From Polytrichum commune (Eukaryota > Streptophyta > Polytrichopsida > Polytrichales > Polytrichaceae): a stretch of 64,000 nt of DNA. Of this stretch, positions 12,588-24,583 are shown in pieces; position 1 is the stretch's first letter; the number at the start of each line of letters is the position of its first letter. Under the pieces are notes generated by a model. It was not told where the DNA came from. It was given only the letters and a program-made list of their open reading frames with translations, and searched no databases. The translations under genes and the position numbers were made by a program. The stretch spans positions 16,120,001 through 16,184,000 of the forward strand of contig OX485804.1 of the NCBI GenBank assembly GCA_950295325.1. Reading direction: 5' to 3'.

Positions 12588-14826
12588 CCACTTATAAGGA
12601 AGTAGCCATGTCGTTGTGTTGTTGTTATTGTCCATGGCATCTTGCATCCTTTCCCCTTGCTAAAGGATCATGAAGTTTATGGCGTCTCGTTTCTAGGCTT
12701 TCACGTTGGCCTTGTCTCCCTTTACATAACCTCCCCTCCTTGCGTAATGTCAAGAGTCCTATGCATGCATCTAGCTATATAGGTCTTTGCTCCTTCTTTA
12801 CTAGGGTCAAATGCGTCAACCATGGAAAAGGGGCATGTGCCAGTGTACCACCACCCTAAGGGCCAGGTTCCATGTGCCGGTCCCAATCCGTTTTTTTCAA
12901 AATAAATGGGTGGGCTGGTGAAAAGAGGGTGGTGCCATGTGCCCATCCTTCTCACCCAAGGACCGGTACCCCCCATGGATGGGTGTCCCACATTTTGTGT
13001 TGTGCAAGAACGGGTGCCAAAGGACCAGCGGTCCTAACAGTCACAAGAAGGACATGTGCCGGTTAGAAAGCTCCGGTGACCGGATCATCCGGTCACCTAG
13101 GGTATACCCTTGGATATTAAAAGCCACTTTGTTATTCCAGTCCCTTCTTTTGAGGAGTACTCCTAGGGAACGTGTATTTTATGATGTTTTTAGAATCTAG
13201 ATGACCTTCATTGCCGGTGACCTTCATAAAGTGTCATGTCTTATCACTCACCAAATTTAGTTAAAAAGTAGGAAATCGAAATAAACCGGCACCCCACATA
13301 GAAGTACCCCTCCATAAAATGGGTCTCTCCTTTATCATTTTGTAAATCTATAGTTGTGATAACTTTATGACTTTTCCAATGATACGTGAGATTCGTATGG
13401 TTGTAATGATGCTTATGGGTTTCTTTTATCATTTCATCATGAATGAAGAGCAGTATGGTTCAGTTCATTGAGGCTCAAACTTAATCTAGCACTTCCTGAC
13501 ATGCCAAAATGAGTTGAATTCTTAATGAGTCAGTCTAAAATGCTTCTTTACCCAAACGTCCAAGTATGCACCAAAAACTAACTGAACGTGGAAGGTGTTG
13601 TATATAAAACAACCAATGCCATACAAAAAGCCCCATTGAATCAAAGAACAACTCTAATAGGGTTCTTTTGATTACAGAAAAATAGACCTAAAAACTGAAA
13701 ACAAAAACAGGAGGGGGGATTTGCATTGCTTGCTTTAGTGTGCAAGAACCACCATATTTTCATACTTGAAATTAGGTATTTTGAGATGCTAAAATTTCCT
13801 TGCATTGGCATCAAGTTCTTAACATGTCCCTAGTTGCAAGCAAAACATATGGACGCCATATGCAAGTCCGATTGTGTTAATGTTGTAAGAGTTGAGCAAA
13901 CTACACTAAATGTGATATTTAGTGTCACTTACTATTTGGAATTACGCAATGCATGGATATTTTATTTAAATTCGATCACATGGATGTGATCGTAATCTAT
14001 GACTTTGTGTCAATAATTTTACTTTTGAATTATGGATGTTTCACTTACCAAGCTTGCAACTCTCACATTACAAGTGACCTTTGGAAGTGGAGAGAACCCC
14101 CTAGGATAATAAGGGTTATTGAGCTCCCATTGCACAGTTTGAAAACCCCAAACACAAAGTGCATGGAGGCTCAAAAGCTGGACACCATTCTAGGTTCAAC
14201 AGTGAACATAATTGAGAGGGTCTATGTGATGCCTTAAAACAGAAGAATCTTCACTTTGTCCTCTTATAACTTTTGCATCTCTACTCCGATTGTGGGAACA
14301 AAATGAAGTCCTTCGTGATTCACATTTGCTAACCGAATGAGACAATTTTCACTCCGATCGAACGGCTGACATCGTCTGTGAAAATTGCCCACAACAAGAT
14401 CACGTACCTTAGATGCAAGCAGAATCTATAGACTTCTTTAAATAGAAAACTATTTGTAGTCTTTGCCACGTGGCAGTCCTACATTGGATGAGACCACTTC
14501 AATCTATTGTGGAAAGTATAGTTCGGTGATACAGAATAATACACTTTCTAGTACTCCAGATTCTGTACACACTTATCATTACTTCCTTTGTAAAGTTGGA
14601 GACACGGATGTTTCAAAGTATTTCAAAGTACATTCATCCATATATAACATTAAAAGGTACTCAAAGTACATTAATGAGTGCAATCTTGAACAACAACGGG
14701 TTTCCTTTGTCGGCAAACATAAAGTGGGGATTAATTATAGACATTATCCCAACTACTCATGACATTCTCTTGTTTGCTAATACCGTAGAGGGTGATCTAT
14801 TTCATCTTTAGTAGTGTTGGAATGTG
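12588..14826. other. intergenic repeat DNA, no gene recognised
   Basis: Nothing coding is convincing. It includes a GGTGACCGGAT-C-ATCCGGTCACC hairpin (13075-13097) and a remnant ACACTAAATgtgATATTTAGTG palindrome (13899-13926). At 14100-14430 is a member of the dispersed family also seen at 16550-16900. The block at 14460-14530 resembles 12020-12085 (GTCCTACATTGG plus flanks). Confidence 0.45.
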
Positions 14827-15180
14827 CACTAAATAGTCCTATTAGTGTGGGTGGAAAATTAGCCTGAAAATAATTAGTGTGGGTTGCACTAATTTTCTAG
14901 TCAAGATGGAATTAACATGAGTCCAAGGCCCCGGGTCTTCCCCCAAGTCTTCATGAATACTTCTGACCAACACTTTGAATACTAGTTATAGGTCAAGAGT
15001 AGCACAAATAATCACCCACACTAGTTTTATGGAAGAACATTAATTGTGGTCCACGCTAATATTCTACTAGAAATTTAGCATGGTTGAGAATCAATGTGGT
15101 CCACATTAAATTTTATTATGAAAATTAGTGTGGGCTCTAGAAAGTTATTGTGGCCCCCTATAATAGGACTATTTAGTGCA
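14825..15180. mobile_element. TIR element with CACTA-like ends
   Basis: Left TGCACTAAATAGTCCTAT and right ATAGGACTATTTAGTGCA are perfect inverted repeats. The inside repeats ATTAGTGTGGG blocks several times. The CACTA start suggests a CMC/CACTA derivative, but no 3-bp target duplication is visible, so class is uncertain. About 356 bp, no coding content. Confidence 0.6.
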
Positions 15181-15467
15181 GTTTCTGCATGGGATTCAAG
15201 AAGTCTCAACTGATGTATGATTGACGCATGGCAATATGTGAGGAAAAACAAATACTTTTGTCGGAATAGAGAACCCTTTACAGTAGTTCAATTTAAGTTG
15301 GAGTGATTCGTCCATTACCCCACTTCAATGAAGTCACACAAACTCCAAATTTTGGAGTTGCTTCTCAAACATTATCGTGATAACCAAATACCTAATTAAG
15401 TACCTAAGTATGTGCAATGTGGACACATGGTTCTTGATAGCGTATGATCGCAAGTTCTTATGGCCGC

Positions 15468-15579
15468 TTACATAACATTATTCTTAGTATAAGTCTCCTT
15501 GCACTAGGTTGGGGCATTTCATAATTGTATTCTTAGGTTCACATGAACAAACACACATTGCTTAATAATGTTATGTATC
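15468..15579. repeat. inverted repeat TTACATAACATTATT...AATAATGTTATGTA
   Basis: Two ~15-bp arms 112 bp end to end. The same CATAACATTATT motif recurs near 15905, 47900, 48041, 58527 and 62710, suggesting short-element debris. Confidence 0.35.
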
Positions 15580-15599
15580 TAATAATTGCATCATAAGGC

Positions 15600-15830
15600 G
15601 TGTAAGCCCATTGTGGGCACTTCCCCGTCAACTTCATAGATCCTAAATCTCAGATCGGCCTATGCAAGGCTAGTTTGGCCCACCCACCCCAATATAACGA
15701 GCTAGAAATCATGCTTTTAATAGCCCAACAACACTATTTGTGTATTGATTCTCATAAACTCAGGGTCTAGGACCAAACCCATAGTTTCACCTACTTTACT
15801 TTACACCAATTCTAATGATTCCCAACCTTT
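15600..15830 (+). repeat. dispersed repeat, inverted copy at 46040-46270
   Basis: The segment (gcctatgcaaggctagtttggcccaccca ... aaacccatagtttcacctactttactt) matches the reverse complement of 46040-46270 over ~200 bp with scattered changes. Parent element not recognised. Confidence 0.6.
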
Positions 15831-18800
15831 CTTTGATGCTGCTTACACTCACATTGTGTAGGTTTGCCAAAGTGAGGCTTCAAAGAATGTGAATATTGGA
15901 TTTGCATAACATTATTCAACCTATGAAATGTGTTCTCTTTCTAAACCTACTAAAGATTCATCCCTCTTCCATCAACTTTAAATTCAAGCTGGGATTGCAT
16001 CAAGATTATTGCAACATGCATTTCTATTACAGAATCAGAGTGCATTCATAGGAAAGAGGTCAGGCTCTTCCCACTTAATTATATTATGCTGGTTGGATCC
16101 ACATTTGCTTGTTATTTAAGTGGATGAACTGAGTATGTGGGTGTTAGGTCCAGTTCAAATGAGCGCTTGGACAAAAGATTGTCAAGGGTCATTGGTTGAA
16201 ATAACATCTTTATCTAGTGCGTTGTTAAAACCTAGGGTTTGCCCACTTTGTCAACCCGTCATATCACCATCTAGTTTAGCCACTTCAGCGGAAAAGATGG
16301 AAAATTTATGGGTCTATCTTGGGGGTGGCTCCAAACTTCTATGGTGGAGGAACACGCATGCTTATTCAATTAGGGTCGGTTAGGGTTTCCGATAGATCTG
16401 AAGCCACATATGATGAATTAGATGGCACACACGACGGCCTAATGATGTGCAAGTACTTTGGGGAGACGAATGATCAATCGGAGTGTCAATATTGTTCACG
16501 CTTTACTCATATGCTTGATTGAATGAGGCCTTATGTGGGTCCTTTTTTTCTTGATCGGACACCTATATTTGAGTGGTATTGCAAGTCTTGTAGTTGCGAA
16601 GAATGGACATCAAAAAGACATGTGTTATAACTTTAATAAGATTGTATTGTACACAAAAAATATAGACACATTCTATGTATAATATTGAGCACAATTGGGA
16701 AGGCATGTATGAACGTTTAAGTGGAAGAGAGTCTTCGCCTTGCCTTCTTGTAATTTTTGCATCCAACCCCAATTCTAAAACTTAGAATGACAATCTTTGC
16801 TATTCACAGTTCCTAAGCCGATCCAACGGAGTAATATTCTATGAAGTAAAAGTGCCCACAATAGGTCCACATACCTTATAAGATGTAAGTTAAATGTAGG
16901 TGATAAGTAGGTTCAAAACAATTTGATCCAAGATTTGAGCAAAGCGCCATATGTCGTGCTTCTATTAGTCAGTTCCCATACAAAATCCAGTGTGTTGACT
17001 CTAAAAATTTAGCATTTCGGCACCAAAAGTGCTTGAACTTGCTTATCACCTACAGTATTGCAAATTTCTGGAAGATGTGGAATTGTCCATCAGTTGAAAG
17101 GGCACAATGCAATACAACCTCTCTTTTGATACCAATTACGCTTAAGCTGCCAAAGGCCCATCCTCACATGGCTTTACCAAATAACCAAAGTCTTTCTTGA
17201 AAACTAGGTAAAGCTCTCTCGGTTACAGCGGAGGCATTCGGCTATCCCAATGCACCGAAAAGAACTTGCTTTGGAGATTTTCAAGTAGGTTTCAGTGGAG
17301 TAGGTTTCACACATGTTCATTGTTTTGTCTACCAAGCAATGACGTGTTGGATAGACTTCGTCCCATCCCCAAATGGCTTACCACTCATCTATCTTACCAT
17401 TGGTTTTTGTTGGCTCTATCTATAGGATAGAGACTATGCATCAACTTCTTCGTTTCAAGGGCAAATTTCCTAACCACTTTGTGTTCACACTTGGACGTTA
17501 CTTGTTCTTGTTATTTTTGGTCCACTTTATGTAATGTGGATGTTAACTATAGTTTATATATATATATAAGTGCTCCCTAAAATGCATTGAAAGAAATCTA
17601 GTTAACTATAGTTATTTCGGTAGTTCTTGATTATTTATTTTAAAAATTTTGGGTGATAAATGAGTAGCTTCAATCCTTGACCCGTATTTGAGAAGAAGGT
17701 GCACAAAATCCAAGAAAGGTTTGGTATAGTGAATAGCCATGGATCGGCATGAGCAAAGTAATCAACTACAATTGTAGTCTTTCATAGCAAAGGACAGAGC
17801 CTCATGGTTCTACCGTTTTCTTGTTGTTAATGAAGCTCCTTGTGCCCTCATAGCTAATACTAAAAGCAACCAATCACAAGGACGGGAGGCGACACTTTTA
17901 AAGGTCCTACATTGTTGCCTCATGTCTAGGTACCGATGGGAAAGGTCGGTGCTTGAGGCTTAGAACCTCCGCTTTTAAACCATGCCACATCCTTTGCCAA
18001 CTAGGCTTGGGATTAGATAAAGCCGATGGTGTGAAGGCCGTGTTCTTAGAAACAAACTTTTAGGCTAAGCTAAAGTCATGTGGGAAAGGGGCATTAGGTC
18101 TGTCAAAGTTTAACTTTGGAGAATGTGAATATAATAAATATGTTGGATCTCGGTCTACAACTTCACATGATTCGAGCAATATCGGCTCTTGAGGTATTCG
18201 GCCTTATGGGGGCCTTATTGTGGACACATTGAACTCCTTTACATGTTTCTAGCCATTGGATCAGCTTGGGAATTCTTCCATCCAATTAGCAATTGCAGAT
18301 CATCAAGATTATCAATTCAAGTTTCAAGAAGGTTGAAGTAGAGACGCAAAGCTTATAATAATCCAATGTGAAGGTTCTCTTTCTCAACATATGATTACAT
18401 AGGCTCCAGCGTCCGGCAAGAGCCTAAGGCTAATACAAATGCAGCCTACAAAATTTGTGACTTAGCCTATAAAATTTTGAAAGTGTAGGACAAAGAGCCT
18501 ATGGACAATTTAAAAACATAGGATATCAACCTATGTGATAAAAAACATGTAGGAAATTTTGCTTACAAATTTTTTAAAAGAGAGGATTTTAGCCATTCAT
18601 CCTTCTTCAAATTGGGAAATTAGTTGGCCTAAGTACATATCTTTAGGCTATATCTTGCAGGAAGAGTAGAGGTTGAATCTGAAGATGGTGAGGACTTTCA
18701 CCCTTAAACTCATTTGAATTTTAGCAACCTTTCATAACTTATAATCAACTCTTTAAAAAAGAGTTGGTTAATCCATAGCATTCAAACGTGGTGAAGGGCT

Positions 18801-20980
18801 TAGCCAGGTTCAATTCCTGCCAAGGATACCACTTAGTACTCAAATTTTGAATTTAAAACCTACAACATTAAAAGATATGAAGGATTTTAACCTACTCAAA
18901 ATTAGTTTTGAAGGCAATTGGTGGGTAACTTAAAAACTCAAAAGGTTTTCAACTTACAAAAATTTGATATTGTAGTATGCAACCTATGCCATGAGGGAAA
19001 TAGCCTATGCCCTTTTAAAGAGGTAGGCGATTAACCTTAATAACTTAAAAAACTTTTCGGACGTTGACAGGATCTCCCCATTGTGTTCCCTATTGAAACT
19101 AGAATAGCATCTTTATTTTGAGCAAACAACCCAATCTCATTGGAACACACATCTTCTTGTGTCTGATATTGACTACAAGTCTTGCCACATACCATTGGGA
19201 GTACTTGTGCCCATTTGATTTTGAAGAGCAACAACGTAACGCTCATGTACCTTAGGTCACCTTGAACATCGTGGGACGTGTTTGTTAGGTATGTGGCTTT
19301 ACTACGGCAAGCCTATTGTGAATACTTCCAACCCCACAAATAATTTTGATTGTTAGACCATAGCAGTATTTGGCTCATCCGGCTGGTGATTGTGAATTAG
19401 GAAGATTGTCATTTCAAAGTTTCATTAACGAAGATGAGATGCAAAAGGTATAAGTGGAAATTCTCGTTCTCTTTTAGTGATCACATTGGCCCTCCCAATT
19501 GTGTGAATGGTTAAATCTAGAATGGTGTCTAGAATTTGAGCACAGGTTCAATCTCACTGTAGTCATTTTGGCGACTATTCTTGACTAAAAATCCTTGCCA
19601 GACACCACTCAAATGCAGGTGTCCGATCAAGAAGAGTGACCACACAAGGGGTCCACATACCTCAAGTTAGTACCTTGAACATGGTAAATAATATTCCTAA
19701 TTTTGGCTAGGTTAAGTTTGGGTAGATGTGTGCTATTCAAATACTTCTCTCTTTACACACAATTAGCGTGAGATGATTAGCAAATCCAAATCGTTTTGGA
19801 ACCATCCGCCTCATAACTTCCGGAGCATCTTACATAAATATCTCTGTCATTATGAAAACGAAGATTCTCCTACTCATCAAGTGATCGTATAGATCCCCTA
19901 ACGGTCCGAGATGACCCTAAACTACCGGGTGATAGTGGAGATCGAGGTACCCATTTCCAAATGAAGTGGTCGGCGCTTCAATCCCCGTTGCAAAATCTTC
20001 TCTCTACATGACGGAACAAAAGATTAGCTAGGTAGGTAGGAAGCCAAGAGCCCACCCACCGCAAGCTAGGCAATAAACCCCACCCTGCACCAAAGGAATT
20101 CTTGAACAAGGTAAGACCAACGGGCTCAAATTCACGTTGAATTGCCCGATGTTGGTTATTTATCTATTCATTCATTTAGATTCCCTAAACCATGTTGACT
20201 AATGAACCTGAAATGGACAACATATTTTGAGCACTTAGTCCAATCCCTTGCTAAACAAACGCCCTTCTTTAGTGACCGTTCTTAGACCCACACCTAACCA
20301 CATACCACTCTCAAATGTAGGTGTCCAAATTATTACGACGTTCGATTTAGGCAACCGGTCTACCTCAATTGATGGTGGGTGGATAAGTTACAACATGTGC
20401 GCATCATCACTTTACATGTAATGGTGCAACACCTTTCTTTCCTTCTTTCCTTCTCTCTTTCTTTCTTTCTTTCTTTCTTGCTTGCTTAATGCGACAACCC
20501 CAAAGATTCCCACAACCCAAAGACTACTACTTAGGCTGCAGCTGCACCAAAAACTTGGCGAAACACGAGTGAAGGTGAGAGTCCATGACGACCTCTGATT
20601 TAGGGTTTACCAAGTCTAAGCCAACGAGGGCCATCCATCTCTCGACCCCAATTGCAACAAACACGACACACAACGTACGGTCGTTAAAAATCACACGTTG
20701 TCTCCCAATTTTGAGCAAAACCAATGATCGGGGAGAACCCGGAACTTAGTGGTGTGGCCGATTCTCTTTCCCTTGTGCAATGGTAATTGTCAATCGCCTG
20801 TGTAATGTCACCAACATTGAATGTAAACCTTGCATTAAATGTCATTCATTGTGATGATTTTTGGGCACAACAAAAGTGGCATCTAGTTTCTATACTATTT
20901 TAAGGTTATTATGTTGGATGAATGAGAGTGCACTAGCACAAAGAACCGGGAGAGTCCACCACGGCTACGTAAAGATGAAC
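15831..20980. other. intergenic repeat DNA, no gene recognised
   Basis: AT-rich with no supported exon. Decayed members of a dispersed family are at 16550-16900, 19070-19330, 19500-19650 and 20200-20330 (marks: GAGCA...AGTCCAATCTCAT and CACTCAAATNTAGGTGTCC). A CTTT microsatellite lies at ~20440-20490. A possible tRNA-like B-box (GGTTCAATTCC) is at ~18810, without a convincing partner A-box. Confidence 0.4.
20440..20490 (+). repeat. CTTT/CCTT microsatellite
   Basis: A run of TTTC/TTCC tetranucleotides ending in CTTGCTTGC. Simple-sequence repeat with no gene beside it. Confidence 0.85.
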
Positions 20981-21309
20981 CGGTTGAGTTTGAGAATAAC
21001 CACTCGAAGTTCAACACTTCACGAAAGTTACCAATCATTTTAGAGGAATCTATAAAATGTACCTCAGATTTATAGAAGGAAAACCAAAAGACCACAACAT
21101 GTAACTAGTTGGACTTAGAAACACTAGGATTTGGACCGATTATGCTCAAAATCCTCCCCAAACATTGCGCGAGCATGCAATGATTCCTTCTCACCATCAA
21201 ATTGTTTGGGGCCTTGTATTTTTGAATGTCGTCAAAGGCCATTTTTTGTTGAATTACAAAAAATAAATTTTAAAAAAACTTGCTACAAACATAAGGTGAT
21301 TTGATTGTT

Positions 21310-21870
21310 GAGATGCAAGTTAACTTTTAAATGCCTAAGAAGTCAACAAGTGGTTGCAAGCATTTTTTTAAAGTCTTTCTCAAGGCAAAGAGGGGCAAAT
21401 ACCTACTCAAATCTATAATTGCAGGCAAGAGTGCCACATTTGTGCACCTTCCACATGGATTTACATCCACCAACACATGTCCAAGATATGTTGCATTGGA
21501 GTGTCATGCAAATTCTCATATCAATTGGGGATCATTTGCACATAGGAATCAACAAAAATACATGTTTAGGTTATGCTTCCCCAAAACCGTGGAGGTGACA
21601 AATGTCAAGTTCTGACTCATGGACTAGTTCCATTGTAAACTAGTTGAGAGCACACTCCCACATTTGAATTAATCCAAAAACAACTAACTTTGTTGAATCA
21701 AAATTATCCACATGGCAAAACATAGCAAGCATGAACATGAACAACAAGACTAGTTAAAATAGTCATGAAACCATCTGAACTAGTGTCAAAGGGGTCATAG
21801 CAAACTGCTCGCTACCATATTACGGTCACATAGGACATTAGGGGTTAAGATTTTTGTTCCATTTTGGAGG
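21310..21870 (-). repeat. dispersed element, inverted partner of 48700-49290
   Basis: The reverse complement aligns with 48700-49290 through several long blocks, e.g. AACTAGTCCATGA, AAACATGTATTTTGTTGAT, GTAAATCCATGTG, CAACATATC. Both copies have stops in all frames. Neither has a readable TIR or target duplication, so the parent is unknown. Confidence 0.65.
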
Positions 21871-21993
21871 AATATGCTCTCAAAATTAAGATTTGGTAGA
21901 GTTCAATGACAATTATCTTTATTCCAACCAGTGTATGGGTGTGTTCAAAAATTCACCCTTTACAAATTTTTATTTTATGTCGATTCCCAATAA

Positions 21994-22002
21994 GATCTTT
22001 GG
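21994..22002 (+). repeat. 9-bp target-site duplication, left copy
   Basis: GATCTTTGG directly before the left terminus of the palindrome, identical to 24575-24583. Confidence 0.85.
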
Positions 22003-22330
22003 GCCGGACGCTAAAGAAGCCCTATCGAGCTCTGTGCGCCTAAGAATCCGCGTCCCTTGGCCCACGTGTCAGTGCCCAAACCATAACTTTTTGGACCTGC
22101 CCACGTTGTTGCCCGCACCTTGCCAGACCGGATGGAACCTTGGACGGAGTTAGCTCCAACGACGTTAGTCATCCTTCGAGCCATGGATCCTCTTCCGAGC
22201 ATTGGGAACGTTCCCTATCTCCTTCCCATCGGTTTTCAACCACATTTGCTAATGTGTTATGCAAACGATATCTGCGGATGTGTTATGCATCAAAATCTCT
22301 GGAATGTGTTATACGTCGGTCCCAAATCCA

Positions 22331-22640
22331 AAAATGTGTTATGCACTAAATCCAAATTTACAAATGTGTCATCCGTCATATTCATGTTTACGAATGTGTC
22401 ATGCACCAGATCCAGATTTACAAATGTGTCATGCGTCATATTCATATTTACAAATGTGTCATGCACAACATCCAAATTTACAAATATGTCATGCGTCATT
22501 TTCATATTTACAAATGTGTCATGCACAAGATCCAAATTTACAAATGTGTCATGCGTCATATTCAAATGTGTCATGCACTTGATCCAAATTTGTGAATGTG
22601 TCATACATCGTATTCAAATTTACAAATGTGCTATGCACTA
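22331..22640 (+). repeat. ~30-bp tandem array inside left arm of foldback element
   Basis: About ten units of ACAAATGTGTCATGC plus a variable half (gtcatattcatattt or acaacatccaaattt types). Because the period is a multiple of three, several frames stay open and yield repetitive peptides (FTNVSC...). These are by-products, not a protein family I know. Confidence 0.85.
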
Positions 22641-23934
22641 CATCCAAGTGGAGGACGTTAAATACCCCCCCCACGAACTTTTCGGGGGGGGGATATTCTG
22701 TCAGGGGCAGCTGCCCGTCAGTTTTTCTGCACCCGACTGAAAACTGCTGCCCGCCCGCCCGACTTCGAAAAAACTATTGTACTTGCATTTTTGAAGGCTA
22801 CTTGTCCACAAATCCCATATTGAGTGCACTTCATTTTCAAGGTCTCAAATCCAATATATATGTTCACTTTCATTGAGTAAATAAGCAATTGACTGGATTT
22901 CATTTTCAAAGTGAAACCGCCAATAAAGCACAAAATAAACTTGGAAGTCAAAAATATTACAAAATCCTCATTAGCATTGAGGTTATAATTTTTGTCACTT
23001 ACAATTGAAAGGGACTTTGTCATTCTAAAGTGAAACTCAAATTGATGATTTTTTTTAATTTTAATAGTTTAATATTATATATATATATATATAGTTAATA
23101 TAGTTAGTACCAACTACTATCACAAATTTTTCATACGCATTTAAACTAGTTAAGTAAGATTGAATGCAACTAAGTCTAATAATTTCTGATTTATCCTAAT
23201 TAATCCTTTTTAAGCCCAATTGAATCAGATTATATGCGTACTAAATTAATTAAGCCTAATTCATCATAAATTATATTTACTGGATTTAATTCCATTTCAA
23301 TCATGATTGATTCCATGGAATTAACTCCAGTAAATATAATTTATGATGAATTAGGCTTAATTAATTTGGTAATCATATATTCTGATTTAATCGGGCTTAA
23401 TTAGGATAAATCAGAAATTATTAGACTTAGTTGCATTCAATCTTACTTAACTAGTTTAAATGCGTATGAAAAATTTGTGATAGTAGTCGGTATTAACTAT
23501 ATTTTATATATATAATATTAAAAAAAATTCATCAATTTGAGTTTCACTTTAGAATGACAAAGTCCCTTTCAATTGTAAGTGACAAAAATTATAACCTCAA
23601 TGCTAATGAGGATTTTGTAATATTTTTGACTTCCAAGTTTATTTTGTGCTTTATTGGCGGTTTCACTTTGAAAATGAAATCCAGTCAATTGCTTATTTAC
23701 TCAATGAAAGTGAACATATATATTGGATTTGAGACCTTGAAAATGAAGTGCACTCAATATGGGATTTGTGGACAAGTAGCCTTCAAAAATGCAAGTACAA
23801 TAGTTTTTTCGAAGTCGGGCGGGCGGGCAGCAGTTTTCAGTCGGGTGCAGAAAAACTGACGGGCAGCTGCCCCTGACAGAATATCCCCCCCCCAAAAAGT
23901 TCGTGGGGGGGGTATTTAACGTCCTCCACCTGGA

Positions 23935-24250
23935 TGTAGTGCATAGCACATTTGTAAATTTGAATATGATGTATGACACATTCACAAATTTGGATCAAGT
24001 GCATGACACATTTGAATATGACGCATGACACATTTGTAAATATGAAAATGATGCATGACATATTTGTAAATTTGGATGTTGTGCATGACACATTTGTAAA
24101 TATGAATATGACGCATGACACATTTGTAAATCTGGATCTGGTGCATGACACATTTGTAAATTTGGATCTAGTGCATGACACATTCGTAAACATGAATATG
24201 ACGGATGACACATTTGTAAATTTGGATTTAGTGCATAACACATTTTTGGA
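23935..24250 (-). repeat. ~30-bp tandem array inside right arm of foldback element
   Basis: Inverted counterpart of the left-arm array with the same variants but a different order: one unit of the acaagatccaaattt type sits near the outer end here and near the inner end in the left arm. Confidence 0.85.
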
Positions 24251-24574
24251 TTTGGGACCGACGTATAACACATTCCAGAGATTTTGATGCATAACACATC
24301 CACAGATATCGTTTGCATAACACATTAGCAAATGTGGTTGAAAACCGATGGGAAGGAGATAGGGAACGTTCCCAATGCTCGGAAGAGGATCCATGGCTCG
24401 AAGGATGACTAACGTCGTTGGAGCTAACTCCGTCCAAGGTTCCATCCAGTCTGGCAAGGTGCGGGCAACCACGTGGGCAGGTCCAAAAAGTTATGGTTTG
24501 GGCACTGACACGTGGGCCAGGGGACGCGGATTCTTAGGCGCACAGAGCTCGATAGGGCTTCTTTAGCATCCGGC

Positions 24575-24583
24575 GATCTTTGG
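24575..24583 (+). repeat. 9-bp target-site duplication, right copy
   Basis: GATCTTTGG directly after the right terminus of the palindrome. Confidence 0.85.

Larger units (their letters stand above)
22003..24574. mobile_element. foldback Mutator-like element, near-perfect 2.57-kb palindrome
   Basis: The ends are GCCGGACGCTAAAGAAGCC (left) and its inverted copy with one change (right). The left arm 22003-23303 and right arm 23304-24574 are inverted copies meeting at the perfect palindrome TCAATCATGATTGA (23297-23310) with no spacer. The 9-bp direct repeat GATCTTTGG flanks both sides (21994-22002 and 24575-24583). Long inverted repeats plus a 9-bp duplication are hallmarks of Mutator-like elements. 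No transposase is present, so mobility would need one in trans. Arms differ by ~30 bp, partly at an AT microsatellite near 23078. Transcription through it would give a hairpin RNA. A foldback element of another superfamily is the alternative. Confidence 0.88.

Noticed and set aside
12020-14530. GTCCTACATTGG at ~12045 and ~14474, similar to the plant snRNA upstream element RTCCCACATCG
   Set aside because: No TATA at the right distance and no snRNA-like sequence downstream; the two sites belong to a shared repeat block.
18780-18840. tRNA-like B-box GGTTCAATTCC
   Set aside because: No cloverleaf could be folded and the A-box candidate is poor; too little to call a tRNA or SINE.
22120-24472. Long open frames of 206 and 211 residues, and shorter mirrored ones, inside the palindrome
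   Set aside because: They are generated by the ~30-bp tandem units and by arm symmetry; peptides are repetitive, and no domain or start context supports coding.
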